DNA of 64,000 bases from Candidatus Bandiella woodruffii (GCF_034359465.1 NZ_CP110820.1:1046501-1110500); one strand, 5' to 3'. Numbered from the stretch's first letter, positions 18,478 to 28,375 are shown. The notes: generated from the letters alone by a model not told the origin. Translations and numbers: made by a program.

Positions 18478-18798
18478 TTAAGGACAGATATTAGTATTGG
18501 TACCGTCCGCAACAAAGCTCACAACAGTATTGGCTCCAAATAGCACGCCCATGCCAACGGCCACAGCAATCGCAACGCCCCATGTTATCTTACCTAAAAA
18601 CAACCCTATTGCAACGGAAATAATTACTAGAGTAGCTATAGTTTTACCAACGCTTCCCTGTGCTACTTTTATTACATGGCATAGGATATTTGCGATGTCA
18701 CTTCCACCATCACTATTGGTTACTATTGTGTTAGGTGATGCTGGTTGTGGACCTTCAGCAATTGCAAATGGTGCAGAAAAGATACTGGTTGCGAACAT
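18478..18798 (-). CDS. virB2: VirB2/TrbC-family type IV secretion pilin, 5' end disturbed by IS
   Basis: From the ATG at 18798 the product has 106 residues: a short signal-like start (FATSIFSAPFAIA-E), a loop, and the TrbC/VirB2 domain with ANILCHVIKVAQGSVGKTIATLVII and two membrane helices (ATLVIISVAIGLFLG; GVAIAVAVGMGVLFG). VirB2 is the major pilus subunit of the type IV secretion system. Only 14 residues precede the predicted cleavage site, so the leader has probably been shortened. IS6 copy b begins 8 bp upstream, and the frame also runs open into it. Rejoining the IS6 target duplication shows an IS5D end was already about 18 bp upstream of the ATG. No other vir gene is in the window; Rickettsiales often carry several scattered virB2 paralogues. 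Confidence 0.75.
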   Translation of the reverse strand: MFATSIFSAPFAIAEGPQPASPNTIVTNSDGGSDIANILCHVIKVAQGSVGKTIATLVIISVAIGLFLGKITWGVAIAVAVGMGVLFGANTVVSFVADGTNTNICP

Positions 18799-18805
18799 CG
18801 TTATT

Positions 18806-19658
18806 GGCACCGTCAAGTTAATGGAGGTAAGGGCGTGACAGAGCATCTTTTTGAAAATTATGCAGCAGCTATGGATTGAGCGGCGTGATCCCAAATAGAT
18901 TTAGCTTCAAAAAACATTTCTTTTTGCTTGCTAGAACTGTTAATATACCTGCCCACATCTACTGAAAATATGTTCCTTATTTTTCCCATCAAAGAAAGAG
19001 TTTGCTGTACCCCAGAAGGAGATTTGAATTTTATTAGGCATTTCTCTTTCCTGCGTGTTGGTTGGTGTGCATTTTCAACCCTATTATTTAATCCTTTATG
19101 GCGCCTATGCTCTGTTTTAGGGCACATTTCTTTTATAGGTTTGGTATAGCTTTTTAATTTATCTGTCACGATTACTCTGGGTACTGGATTTGATTGTAAT
19201 AATCTTGATAAAAACCTTATCGCAGACTTTTTATTACGTCTGGTCTGTAGGAAGACATCTATCTCATATCCATCTTCATCTACAGCTCTCCACAAAATAA
19301 AATATTTACCGTTAATTTTAATGCTCATCTCATCCAAATGCCATTTATCCTTTGCTTTCCTCTACTTCTTCTTGATTATATCTAAAAACCTTTTTCCAAA
19401 TTTAATACACCATGCTCTTATCGTTTCATGGCTTACTTCTATACCCCTTTATAACAACTCTTCTGCTACGTCTCTATAACTCAAATTAAATCTGTGGTAC
19501 AACCAAACTGCATGTCCTATTATCACCATTGGATATCTGTATCTGCTCGCTCTTTCTTCCATTGTTTTTCTATTATTTTTTATTTTGCTCCAATTTACTA
19601 TTTTTTCCCTCTTCTCTCAATACCTTTTGCACCTCAACTTTTTTAACTTGACGGTGCC
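18806..19658 (-). mobile_element. IS6-family element, copy b (853 bp)
   Basis: Same 16-bp ends as copy a, opposite orientation. Inner flank TCGTTATT (18798-18805) pairs with the outer flank of copy a; outer flank GTAGCGAA (19659-19666) pairs with the right flank of copy d (55189-55196). This copy therefore took part in two rearrangements. Confidence 0.92.
18858..19562 (-). pseudogene. IS6 transposase with two in-frame stops (copy b)
   Basis: Carries the same TAA and TAG lesions as copy a; catalytic part open at 18858-19337. Confidence 0.85.
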
Positions 19659-19660
19659 GT

Positions 19661-19762
19661 AGCGAATATAAAGAGGGGGATTGGTATAAATTCCAAGAGG
19701 CAATCAAAGCACACTACAATTATGTATACTCAAAGTATACCTCAAATCAAATTAAGAATTGA
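19661..19762 (+). pseudogene. 3' end of a gene split by the IS6 b/d rearrangement
   Basis: A 33-codon open end (SEYKEGDWYKFQEAIKAHYN ... stop TGA at 19760-19762). Joined through the shared 8-bp target site to 55189-55231 (minus strand) it reads on in frame as KLENDGKLHWNS|SEYKEGDW. The protein is not recognised. The rest of 19763-19832 contains a fragment of the dispersed repeat (TGTCGTCTATAAATTT). Confidence 0.5.
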
Positions 19763-19832
19763 TATCTGTCGTCTATAAATTTCGCCAACGTTTAAACTTA
19801 TCTCATTAGAGGTTACTTGTTCAAAAGCGATT

Positions 19833-21023
19833 TCAAGAAGATTGTGAACGAATGGAAGATGAAGTTAATGTCAAATATGAAATCACCACAGCTGCCAATG
19901 CAAATATTTCCATTGGATAGATTGTTTGATTATAAAAGTTGCTTACCAATTTTACAAAAAAAGCACCTATTAACGCCTCAAGAGTCACCATAGATGCAGA
20001 GGCGCTGCCGGATAATTGTGGTATTGCGCTAACAACTTTAGATGTAGCATTGCCAAATATCAATGCAATTGCAATCAGATAAGGAATTTTTATAATTTGG
20101 ATCCCAATCGCAGTAAGTAATCCAAACCACTCCATTGAAATTAAAGTCAAGCTACTGAGTGCGCTGGACAATAATGAATACTTTATGATTTTATCTGTTG
20201 AAAAGTAATTCACCAACCTGCCATTTATAACGCCACCAAGCACAAATACGGCTGACCCTAATGCCATTAACGCGCCGCACCACTCTACGCTAGACTGATA
20301 TCCTTCTACAAATATTAAGGGAAGATTGGAAATGTTAACGAAAGCGAGCGAGACCATCAATACTTTTATAATTAGGTGCTTTATATAAGTATAATTTGTA
20401 AATAATGTTCTGTAATTATTAAAGATATGCTGAAAGTTAATTTTGGATTTTGTTTGTAAAGTTTCTGGTAAGAAAAAAATACTATACATTAATATTGCTA
20501 ACCCAGATATAGCCATAACATTGAAACTTTGTCTCCAACCTATGGCACCACCAACATAGCCGCCAAGGCTTGGAGATATAACGGTAACTATACCCATCAT
20601 AATGGTAAAGCTAATTATAGCTTTCTGGAAATCCTTTTCTTTATAAATGTCATGGATAATTGCATTACCTATAGACCATGCTACTCCTGCTCCCACTCCT
20701 TGAAGAAATCTAAAAAAGAATAAGGTGTAAATTGATGTGGCTAGTGAAATACCATAAGATGCTATTGTGAAGCTCAGCATTCCAAATAACACGATTTTTC
20801 TTCTCCCCCAAGCGTCAGACAGTGTACCATACACTATAGATGAAATGCTAATGCCAAGTAAATTAACGGCCGCGCTAAATTGGATCAGCGATTGACTGAC
20901 CTTAAACTCCTGCCTAACACTTGATAATAATGGTAAATAAAAGAATATAGCCAGATCAAAAACGGCAACTGCAAAAACTACTATGCAGAAGATGTTTTTT
21001 TTCTGAAGTTTTGAGAAAATCAT
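19833..21023 (-). CDS. MFS transporter, Bcr/CflA drug-efflux type
   Basis: 396 residues, about 12 membrane helices, inner membrane. MFS motif A after helix 2 (GTLSDAWGRRKIVLFG), the antiporter motif region in helix 5 (GIVTVISPSLGGYVGG) and the Bcr-type helix 4/5 (FRFLQGVGAGVAWSIGNAII) place it in the DHA1 Bcr/CflA group that exports small toxic compounds with proton exchange. Length is normal. Upstream, IS1B begins 10 bp before the start codon, so its native promoter has probably been displaced. Substrate cannot be inferred. Confidence 0.85.
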   Translation of the reverse strand: MIFSKLQKKNIFCIVVFAVAVFDLAIFFYLPLLSSVRQEFKVSQSLIQFSAAVNLLGISISSIVYGTLSDAWGRRKIVLFGMLSFTIASYGISLATSIYTLFFFRFLQGVGAGVAWSIGNAIIHDIYKEKDFQKAIISFTIMMGIVTVISPSLGGYVGGAIGWRQSFNVMAISGLAILMYSIFFLPETLQTKSKINFQHIFNNYRTLFTNYTYIKHLIIKVLMVSLAFVNISNLPLIFVEGYQSSVEWCGALMALGSAVFVLGGVINGRLVNYFSTDKIIKYSLLSSALSSLTLISMEWFGLLTAIGIQIIKIPYLIAIALIFGNATSKVVSAIPQLSGSASASMVTLEALIGAFFVKLVSNFYNQTIYPMEIFALAAVVISYLTLTSSSIRSQSS

Positions 21024-21032
21024 ATAATTTTA

Positions 21033-21819
21033 CAGAGTGTTAGCCAAAGATAGATATAAAATTGCCCTGCTCACTTAGGAAATTATTGTTATCCTCAAAA
21101 TGTACCCAGAGCTTAATCGTAAGATCGACAACTTCTTCAGATTTTGAAACTACCTTTGTTTTTCTGGTCATTCTTGCAATTCTGTGCCTTGTGTTTGAGT
21201 TATTGGACTCAATTGAGAGTGTATGTTGTTTGCCAACAACATGTTGATGGCGAGGTATAACCTCTGAATAAACAGACCAATCGTCTGTGTAATAACTGCA
21301 ATTATCTCTACTTATGATTTTCCACAATTTTCTAAAGGTTGTAACGTTACGCTTACCAACCACCCAGGCAACAACTCTCTTGAGCTCCCTACTATAGGCT
21401 TTCCATATCCATAATTTGTTTTTTTTGAATCTACAAAATGCCACATCTCATCTATTTCAACTTCTCTCAATTCTTCCGGCACTGTTGGTCTTGGTATCTT
21501 TTTAGCATACAGTATTATCCACTTATATACGCTAGTATGAGCTACTTTAAATAATTTCCCTAGCCATCTAAAGCTACTTTTTCCCATGCTGTACAATAAC
21601 ACTGCCAGAGCCTTCATCTCTGGCGAACAGCCTCTTAATTTAGTGCTTGTAAAATTACATCCACACTCTTTGCATTTATACCTTTGCATACCCCTAATAT
21701 TACCATTCTTAACGTATTTACTGCTACTGCATTTTTTACACTCTGTATTCATATCTCTATTTTCTTTGTTGCTCGCTATATTCATTTTAGCATCTTATCT
21801 ATCTTATGGCAACACTCCC
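21033..21819 (-). mobile_element. IS1B complete copy (787 bp)
   Basis: Ends as in other IS1B copies; eight-A frameshift run kept. Flanks TAATTTTA and TCTTTATT do not match, so one side has been exchanged. Confidence 0.92.
21040..21785 (-). CDS. IS1B transposase (-1 frameshift)
   Basis: InsA-like frame 21312-21785 and InsB-like frame from 21444 down to 21040, joined at A8. Differs from the 13180 copy at a few positions, notably YYTDDWSVYSE for YYTDAWSVYSE, a variant shared with the 33743 and 55266 copies. Confidence 0.85.
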
Positions 21820-21950
21820 TCTTTATTGTTATATTTTAAGAGTTGGGGATAATACTTTTCAATGCGTGTTAATCATGCAAAACTGCACTTCATTTTTTAA
21901 TTAACCCCTCAAAATAATTAGAAATAACTATCTATACTCTGCTAACTTCA

Positions 21951-22052
21951 AAAATTTGCGTCGTCATATTTCATGCTTCATTACATACTCACAGCTCTTT
22001 TTGAATTATCTATCGTCTATAAACTTTGCCAACATCTAATTTACCAAAAGTA
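21951..22052 (-). repeat. Degenerate 3'-end repeat, copy R9
   Basis: TATACTCTGCTAACTTCAAA, GCGTCGTCATA and TATCGTCTATAAACTTTGCC match the family in reverse orientation with an internal loss. It lies about 110 bp past the rpsI stop. Nothing else is recognised in 21820-22163. Confidence 0.6.
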
Positions 22053-22163
22053 TGTACGCGAACTTTTAAAGTAAAATATGATAGATCAAAGTATGCGTAT
22101 AAGTCAACAGATAAATAACCTATCAAGTTCTTAAAATGCTCAGTTTGAGGCGTCAAAAAGATG

Positions 22164-22718
22164 TTATCTTTTAGAGAACTGGAATCTTTTCCTCGCCTTA
22201 GGCTGCCCGTATTTTTTTCTTTCCACTTGTCTACTATCTCTGGTCAAAAACCCACCACTTCTTAACGCTTGACGGAACTCTTCGCTGATTTGGTTCAGAG
22301 CTTTACTGATTCCGTGCCTAATCGCACCAGCTTGCCCAGATAACCCACTGCCAGAAACTTGACAATCCACATCATATACACCATCAGCTTTGAGCAGACA
22401 AAACGGTTGGTTAATCAATGTTTTGTACACAGGTCTTTGAAAATATTCTGTCACGGGCTTACCATTGACCATAATTTTTCCTGTGCCCTTGGTCGTCATC
22501 CACACTTTTGCAACAGCGGTTTTTCTTTTGCCAGTAGCGTAAACTCTTGGCACAGCTGTAGCAGAAGTCGCTTTTTTTTCAGCACGACTACTAGCTTTTA
22601 CTTCTTTGCTGACCTCAACTGTAGTTTGAGTAGCTTTTTTTGTTGTTACTTGTGCTTTTTCGCCCGCAGCAGAAGCTTTTTTAGGCTTGATAGCAACTTT
22701 TACTTCTTTATTCTCCAT
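22164..22718 (-). CDS. rpsI: Ribosomal protein S9 with long N-terminal extension
   Basis: 184 residues. The last 130 or so are the conserved S9 fold: [48 protein letters not shown], and the C-terminal tail [20 protein letters not shown] that reaches the P-site tRNA. The first about 50 residues are a Lys/Ala/Thr-rich low-complexity extension. Extensions are known in rickettsial S9 proteins, but this one is long. Translated right after rplM (3-bp gap) in the universal rplM-rpsI order. Confidence 0.96.
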   Translation of the reverse strand: MENKEVKVAIKPKKASAAGEKAQVTTKKATQTTVEVSKEVKASSRAEKKATSATAVPRVYATGKRKTAVAKVWMTTKGTGKIMVNGKPVTEYFQRPVYKTLINQPFCLLKADGVYDVDCQVSGSGLSGQAGAIRHGISKALNQISEEFRQALRSGGFLTRDSRQVERKKYGQPKARKRFQFSKR

Positions 22719-22721
22719 AGC

Positions 22722-23180
22722 TTATCTTTTGACAGGGTTAACTAATTCAGGTTGTTGCGCTGCATGAGGGTGATTTTCCCCGGCATATACATAAAGGTTT
22801 TTGAACTGCTTCCTTGCTAGCGGACTTTCTTTAGGTAACATACGTTCAACAGCTAATTTTATAACCCTCTCAGGATATTTGCCAGACAACATATCATCGA
22901 CTTTTGATTCTTTGATCCCTCCAGGATGGCCTGTATGTCTGTAATATACTTTTTGTTCCAGCTTTTTACCTGTTAATTTTATCTTTTCCGCGTTAATTAT
23001 CACAATGTTGTCGCCGCAGTCCATATGCGGAGTGTAAGAGCATTTATGCTTCCCACGTAAAATCTTCGCTACTTGCGCAGATAAACTGCCCAGCACTTGA
23101 TCTTTTGCATCAATCAATAACCACTTTTTTTGTAGATCAGAAGGTCTAGCAAAATAAGTTCCTGATAGTTTCGTACTCAT
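22722..23180 (-). CDS. rplM: Ribosomal protein L13
   Basis: 152 residues, large-subunit early assembly protein. Conserved segments: [54 protein letters not shown] and [19 protein letters not shown]. Length is normal for alphaproteobacteria. First gene of the rplM-rpsI operon. Confidence 0.97.
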   Translation of the reverse strand: MSTKLSGTYFARPSDLQKKWLLIDAKDQVLGSLSAQVAKILRGKHKCSYTPHMDCGDNIVIINAEKIKLTGKKLEQKVYYRHTGHPGGIKESKVDDMLSGKYPERVIKLAVERMLPKESPLARKQFKNLYVYAGENHPHAAQQPELVNPVKR

Positions 23181-23321
23181 GAATTAATATCTATGCTTTG
23201 TTACATTATTTCTTGCATACCATACCCCCAAAAAACTGAGATTGATTTTGAAGGTACCTCTAGGTATTAAAGGTAAGATAATACATAAAATTTACATTAT
23301 TACAACTGAAATTGCGCAAAC

Positions 23322-24875
23322 TTACAGCTTTATTTTGTCTAAGATCAATTGTTTTGTTTCTTTTATACCATAAAACTTCACAAACGTACCAATTCTTGGT
23401 CCTTCTTTTGTCCCCAATAAAATTTCGTAAAGACTGGAAAACCAGTGTTTTAAATCTAACCCGTTATCTTTGCCTATCTTGTAAATGGCGTTTTGTATTT
23501 TTTCCGCATCATCTTCTATTATGTCTAACACTTCAAGAAGATGTTGAAGTAGCTTGATCTCTTCTTGATTTGGGATTTTATACTGTTTCTTAGGTTTTAC
23601 AAAGTCTTGGTAATAATTTATTGCAAACCCTAGCATAGAGTCTATGTACTTCCTGTCATTTTTGGTTAGGCTTGGATTTGAGTTATCAATATAGCCCCAT
23701 GCCACTTCCTTGCTATCTGTGTTACAGGCATTAACCAAATTCAGTAACAATGTGAAGCTTATTTTCCCCAGGTTTACCTTTGGGGGGGTGTTACCATGGA
23801 TGTAAAAAATAGGGTTGGAAAGGCGTTTGCACTCATCTAACTCATTATTGTAGTTCTCAAGATGTTGCAAATACTCATCGAAGATCTTCGGGATGATATC
23901 GTAGTATAATTTTTTGGCTTTTTTAGGCGATTGGTACATGAACAACGCTAGGCTTTCCTGACTTCCATATTTCAACCATTCTTCTATAGTTACTCCGTTG
24001 CCCTTGGATTTTGAGATTTTTTGACCATTTTCGTCAAGAAATAATTCGTAGGACATCTGCTGTGGTGGCGATTTGCCTAATATTCTACAGATTTTATCGT
24101 AAAGATAAGCATTTGCCTGGATATCTTTGCCATACATTTCGTAGTCAACGTCAAGAGCAGCCCAGCGCATTGCAAAGTCAGGTTTCCATTGTAATTTACA
24201 GTTACCATCTAAAACACTTACCGTGATAGCTTTTTTGTCCTCATCCAAGTAAGTTATTTTTCTTGAGGCTAAGTCTTTTTCCACTACTTGTACCTGCAAT
24301 ACTCTTCCGGTTTTAGGGCATATGGGCAGAAAGGGGCTGTAAGTTTTCTGCCTGTCTTGTCCTAAGGTTGGGAGCATTAAATCCATTATGTCATCATATT
24401 TTTCCAATACTTTAATTAGGTATTCGTTAAATTTGCCTGATTTATAGTACTCAGTCGCACTAACAAACTCATATTTAAAATTAAACGAATCCAAAAAGTT
24501 TCTCAGTCTGGAATTCATGTATTCCCCATAACTGTTGCATTCACCAAATGGGTCTGGCACTTTGGTTAATGGTAGGTCTAAATATTGTTTGTAATGTTCC
24601 TTGTTTGGTATGGTGTCTGGTATTTTTCGCAGGCCATCCATATCGTCCGATACGCAAATCAACTTTGTTGGTATGCCTGAAATGCGTGCAAATGCTTTTT
24701 GCACCATATTATTACGCACTACCTCTCCAAATGTGCCAATATGTGGAAATCCTGAGGGGCCATATCCAGTTTCAAATAGTACATAACCCTTAGCTGGAAC
24801 TTTATTGCCAATTTTTTTTAATATCAACTCCGCTTCTTTAAAAGGCCAGGAGTTAATTTGATCAAGTTCCAACAT
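23322..24875 (-). CDS. lysS: Class I lysyl-tRNA synthetase
   Basis: Charges tRNA-Lys. This is the Rossmann-fold class I enzyme (LysK type) found in archaea, spirochaetes and several alphaproteobacteria including Rickettsiales, not the class II LysRS of most bacteria. I start at the ATG at 24875 (MLELDQINSWPFKEA, 517 aa); a 19-residue hydrophobic extension upstream is open but unlike the family. HIGH motif: PSGFPHIGTFGEV (His45); KMSKS motif: NGQKISKSKGNG. Other family blocks: FETGYGPSG, DMDGLRKIP and ARRWAALDVDYE-like MRWAALDVDYEMYGKD. Its 3' end is 140 bp from rplM. Confidence 0.95.
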   Translation of the reverse strand: MLELDQINSWPFKEAELILKKIGNKVPAKGYVLFETGYGPSGFPHIGTFGEVVRNNMVQKAFARISGIPTKLICVSDDMDGLRKIPDTIPNKEHYKQYLDLPLTKVPDPFGECNSYGEYMNSRLRNFLDSFNFKYEFVSATEYYKSGKFNEYLIKVLEKYDDIMDLMLPTLGQDRQKTYSPFLPICPKTGRVLQVQVVEKDLASRKITYLDEDKKAITVSVLDGNCKLQWKPDFAMRWAALDVDYEMYGKDIQANAYLYDKICRILGKSPPQQMSYELFLDENGQKISKSKGNGVTIEEWLKYGSQESLALFMYQSPKKAKKLYYDIIPKIFDEYLQHLENYNNELDECKRLSNPIFYIHGNTPPKVNLGKISFTLLLNLVNACNTDSKEVAWGYIDNSNPSLTKNDRKYIDSMLGFAINYYQDFVKPKKQYKIPNQEEIKLLQHLLEVLDIIEDDAEKIQNAIYKIGKDNGLDLKHWFSSLYEILLGTKEGPRIGTFVKFYGIKETKQLILDKIKL

Positions 24876-25013
24876 TATGAAATACGGAAAATTATTTATG
24901 CATATTTTATATATAAATATCGAAAGAAACACAAGGGGTTATGAGTATGATTCACTGACTTCAAAAGTTGTGATTATCTTTTTTGACGTTACGTTTTTTA
25001 ATAGCTTACTTAG

Positions 25014-25955
25014 CTATCTCGACTCTTTTTTCTTCTTATGCATCACGAAGTATATGCCACTTATAATAATGACCGTGTATCCTATTATTGAATAAACATC
25101 AGTTATCATTTCCCCCAATATTATGTATGCAAGCATTCCAGTGAATGGCAACCTTAAGTAGTCATAGGGACCAACTATCGATATATCAGCTAATTTATAA
25201 GCCCTGAAAAATGATAGTTTGTGTAATAAACTTGCTATGCTTGCGCAAAGAATCAAGACAATTGCATGAAAAGAGAAGGTAGGCCACTCTCTAGCTGTAA
25301 AATCTAGGGCATAATTTGTGGGGTCAAAGGAAAAACTAAAAAAGGCAACTGGCATAGCAAATACTGAGGCGAAAAGCGCAGAGTAAAATAGCTGTGCCCT
25401 GGAGTGCTCAGTTTTTGTGAGCTTCTTCACAACGATATTGTTAAGTGACCAAGCTGCCAGTGCTAAAAATGCGTAGAAATACCCTGACTCTATGTTCTTG
25501 TCAAAATTCATTAGTATAACACCTACTATCGTTCCAATAAACAGAACCATTTTAGGAACAGTGATATTTTCGTTAAATAGTAAAATGCCTGTCACTGCCA
25601 TAACAGATGGAGTTAGTTCTGATATGGCTGCTGCGTCAACAACGTTTAGCACTGATACTGCATAAAACATAGATAAAGAGCCAACAATACTAAAAAATCC
25701 CCGTAACGCATGAAAAAAAAGTTTTTTTGTTTTTAAGTGATGTACAAACCCTAGTTTCATACACGAAAGCAATGTTATCACCACTATACTCAGCTTATAT
25801 AACAGCCCAACTTGATTGGATGATATGTGCATGTTGTTAGTTAAGACTTTCACGACCACATATAACAACGACATAAAAAAAGCATTTGTTGTCATCAGCA
25901 GAATGCCAGAAATATGTGGGTTAGATTTGAAATAGGACTCTTTCGATTTGGCCAT
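25014..25955 (-). CDS. EamA/DMT-family transporter
   Basis: 313 residues, about ten membrane helices arranged as two EamA repeats (roughly 15-150 and 165-305). Drug/metabolite transporter superfamily signature regions: helices with FYAVSVLNVVDAAAISELTP and, in the second half, SFFRAYKLADISIVGPYDYL, both carrying the Pro/Ala-rich fourth-helix pattern. In Rickettsia a DMT member imports S-adenosylmethionine; whether this one does cannot be read from sequence. Ends with a lysine-rich cytoplasmic tail. Stands alone, divergent from tRNA-Ser. Confidence 0.85.
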   Translation of the reverse strand: MAKSKESYFKSNPHISGILLMTTNAFFMSLLYVVVKVLTNNMHISSNQVGLLYKLSIVVITLLSCMKLGFVHHLKTKKLFFHALRGFFSIVGSLSMFYAVSVLNVVDAAAISELTPSVMAVTGILLFNENITVPKMVLFIGTIVGVILMNFDKNIESGYFYAFLALAAWSLNNIVVKKLTKTEHSRAQLFYSALFASVFAMPVAFFSFSFDPTNYALDFTAREWPTFSFHAIVLILCASIASLLHKLSFFRAYKLADISIVGPYDYLRLPFTGMLAYIILGEMITDVYSIIGYTVIIISGIYFVMHKKKKESR

Positions 25956-26101
25956 GAACTTAAGGACACCATTAAAGCTTTTTATTACTGCAAGTACAGG
26001 AGCATGTCAACGAAATTTTTTATTGCGTACTAGTACTTTTTTATATATTACTGGTGTGTCCGCACTAGATATAAAAAGGTGTACTGAATGTTGCAAAACC
26101 T

Positions 26102-26191
26102 GGAAGGGTGGCCGAGTGGTTGAAGGCGCACGCTTGGAAAGCGTGTTTACTCTCGCGGGTAACAAGGGTTCGAATCCCTTTCCTTCCGCCA
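26102..26191 (+). tRNA. tRNA-Ser (anticodon GGA)
   Basis: 90-nt cloverleaf: acceptor GGAAGGG/TCCTTCC, anticodon stem CACGC/GCGTG with loop TTGGAAA (anticodon GGA, reading UCC), long class II variable arm, T-arm GGTTCGAATCC, discriminator G and encoded CCA at 26189-26191. Confidence 0.97.
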
Positions 26192-26222
26192 TAATATGCA
26201 TAAATATATGAAGGAGATAAAT

Positions 26223-27134
26223 TTGGCAGAAGAAAATATCCATAAACAGAGCGTTGGCACATTACAGAAACCCTCATGGTTAAGAGTTAGAGCTCCAACA
26301 GGGGCGGTTTATGAAAAAACAAAGTCGATCGTAAAAGATAAGTCATTAAACACGGTTTGCGAAGAAGCAGCATGTCCTAATATAGGTGAATGTTGGAATA
26401 AAAAACATGCTACTTTCATGATTCTTGGGAGTGTATGCACTAGGGCGTGTAGATTTTGCAATGTTGCAACAGGTTTGCCAGATAAACTTGATCCACACGA
26501 ACCAGAAAAAATTGCTATGTCTGTCAAAGCACTTGGCTTAAAACATGTTGTGATTACTTCCGTTGACAGGGATGATTTGGAAGATGGGGGGGCTGACCAT
26601 TTTGCGAAGTGTATTATTGAAATCAGAAAATTATGCAGTGATACAACTATCGAAATCCTCACCCCAGATTTTCTAAAAAAGGGAGAGGCATACGATGTTA
26701 TAGTCAAAGCTAAACCTGATGTTTTTAACCATAATATAGAGACTGTACCTTCACTTTACCCTGAAATTAGACCAGGTTCTAGATATTTTAATTCGTTAAA
26801 CCTGTTGCATAATATAAAGAAAAAAGACAGAACTATATTCACGAAGTCTGGAATGATGGTGGGCTTAGGCGAAACAAAACAGGAAGTGCTGCAGGTAATG
26901 GATGACTTAAGGGCGGCTGATGTCGATTTCCTTACCATAGGTCAGTATTTGCAACCAACTGCTAAGCACGCTGTAGTTGCGAGGTATGTTGATTTAGAAG
27001 AATTCGATTATTACAAGAGGATGGCGCAAGTGAAAGGATTTCATATGGTTGCGTCAAGTCCATTGACTAGGTCTTCATACCATGCACAAGAGGACTTTGA
27101 TAAGCTGAAGCACAATAAGTTATTGGCAGGTTGA
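26223..27134 (+). CDS. lipA: Lipoyl synthase
   Basis: Radical SAM enzyme inserting two sulfurs into protein-bound octanoyl groups to make the lipoyl cofactor of pyruvate and 2-oxoglutarate dehydrogenase. Auxiliary cluster cysteines C46, C51, C57 ([12 protein letters not shown]), radical SAM cluster C72, C76, C79 (CTRACRFC) and the C-terminal [11 protein letters not shown] with the Ser ligand are all present. AAGGAG lies six bases before a TTG at 26223, which I take as the start (303 aa); ATG codons at 26196 and 26208 give longer forms with no better homology. The stop TGA directly abuts the mreC ATG. Confidence 0.94.
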   Translation: MAEENIHKQSVGTLQKPSWLRVRAPTGAVYEKTKSIVKDKSLNTVCEEAACPNIGECWNKKHATFMILGSVCTRACRFCNVATGLPDKLDPHEPEKIAMSVKALGLKHVVITSVDRDDLEDGGADHFAKCIIEIRKLCSDTTIEILTPDFLKKGEAYDVIVKAKPDVFNHNIETVPSLYPEIRPGSRYFNSLNLLHNIKKKDRTIFTKSGMMVGLGETKQEVLQVMDDLRAADVDFLTIGQYLQPTAKHAVVARYVDLEEFDYYKRMAQVKGFHMVASSPLTRSSYHAQEDFDKLKHNKLLAG

Positions 27135-27995
27135 ATGGTTAAAGATAGATATCGCACAAAGAAAATTGATTTACTATCCAGTAATACAAAATTGTTTAAA
27201 ACAGTTTACGGTAAATTGTTTTTGTTAATAGTGTTTTCCATCACATTAGTTTGCTTGAACGTGCCTAGCTTTAAAACTTTTCGCGATCGGGCGCATGATG
27301 TTTCGGGTGCGACATATTCAATTGTCTCTTACCCTATATACTGGGTTAAAAACAACTATGATGCTGTCAGAGAGTACCTTACTACGTTAAGAGAGGGTAA
27401 GGAGATTTACTTAGAAAATCAGAAATTAAAAGAAGACCTTTTGCATTTAAACTTGGTAAAAGAAGAAAATGAGGAGTTAAAGCGGTTATTAAATTTTCAA
27501 AATAATTTCGTTTTTTCAAAAATCACTGGAAGAGTGGTGCTTGAATCCAATGAAGACTTATATAGCCAATACTTATTGAATATCGGTCTGAAAAACGGGG
27601 TTCAAAAAGGCAACGCTGTCATCAGCCACAACAGACTGGTTGGCAGAGTAATTGATGTGAGCGAAAAAACTTCAAAAATTCAACTGTTAACCGATAAGGA
27701 TTCGAAAGTTTCTATATCCATAGTTAACACAAGTTATAAGGGGATTGCGACTGGTACATACAGCAATAATCGTCTGAAAATATTGTATTTACCAAGTGAT
27801 GCAAAGTTAGAAGTTGGACAAATGGTTGTGACATCTGGTGTAAAGCATTCTATGCCATATGGCCTTTATGTTGGTAAAATAGTGAAATATGACAATGAGT
27901 TTTACATTGAAGTCTCTGAAAGCTTCAATAAAAAATTTGCTTTGGCAAGTATTTTAAGATTGCAAGAAAATTTTGCTGATGCAAGAAAAAAATAA
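27135..27995 (+). CDS. mreC: Rod shape-determining protein MreC
   Basis: 286 residues, periplasmic scaffold of the elongation machinery, linking MreB/MreD and cell-wall synthases. One N-terminal membrane helix (about 27-45, LFLLIVFSITLVCLNV), a coiled coil (about 85-115, EENEELKRLLN), then two beta-barrel subdomains with the family signature (QYLLNIGLKNGVQKGNAVIS, LVGRVIDVSEKTSKIQLLTD, VGQMVVTSGVKHSMPYGLYV). mreB and mreD are not adjacent; lipA is immediately upstream without a gap, folB overlaps its end by 23 bp. Confidence 0.93.
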   Translation: MVKDRYRTKKIDLLSSNTKLFKTVYGKLFLLIVFSITLVCLNVPSFKTFRDRAHDVSGATYSIVSYPIYWVKNNYDAVREYLTTLREGKEIYLENQKLKEDLLHLNLVKEENEELKRLLNFQNNFVFSKITGRVVLESNEDLYSQYLLNIGLKNGVQKGNAVISHNRLVGRVIDVSEKTSKIQLLTDKDSKVSISIVNTSYKGIATGTYSNNRLKILYLPSDAKLEVGQMVVTSGVKHSMPYGLYVGKIVKYDNEFYIEVSESFNKKFALASILRLQENFADARKK

Positions 27996-28350
27996 CAGCA
28001 TATTGCAAATCACAGATTACGAATTATTTGTGAATATTGGAGTTGAGGAAGGTGAAAGGAAAAATAAACAAAGAATTTTGCTATCGATAAAAATCTTTTT
28101 CAAAACCATTCCAAAAGCTGTAATTACCGACAGAATAACAGATACAAAATGTTATCTCAATCTCTGCAATAAATTGGATATCTTCAATAACCAAGAATTT
28201 AATACTATAGAAGCTCTTGCGCATGCAAATTTCAAATTTGTTAAAGACATTTTCCAAGCAGACAATGTGAGACTACAAGTGACTAAATTTCCAGATATTC
28301 CTAGTCTAAAAGGTGGTGTTAGTTTTGCTATAGAGGACAAGTGTGAATAA
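27973..28350 (+). CDS. folB: Dihydroneopterin aldolase
   Basis: 125 residues, converts dihydroneopterin to 6-hydroxymethyl-dihydropterin in folate synthesis. Family pattern: ITDYELFVNIGVEEGERKNK near the start (substrate loop), DTKCYLNLCNKL, and NTIEALAHANFKFV with the conserved Thr-Ile-Glu; C-terminal VTKFPDIPSLKGGVSFAIE. Divergent but full length. Start is ATG at 27973 or 27979, both inside the mreC end, so translation is probably coupled. Confidence 0.86.
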   Translation: MLMQEKNNSILQITDYELFVNIGVEEGERKNKQRILLSIKIFFKTIPKAVITDRITDTKCYLNLCNKLDIFNNQEFNTIEALAHANFKFVKDIFQADNVRLQVTKFPDIPSLKGGVSFAIEDKCE

Positions 28351-28375
28351 TTTTGTATGTTCCTCCTCCGCGCTA

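Noticed and set aside
23322-24875. Archaeal-type (class I) LysRS as a sign of recent transfer from archaea
   Set aside because: Class I LysRS is the normal enzyme of Rickettsiales and several other alphaproteobacteria; it is a taxonomic marker here.
26007-26277. Open frames on the minus strand across tRNA-Ser
   Set aside because: They are antisense to a clear tRNA gene and the lipA start, and encode no recognisable domain.
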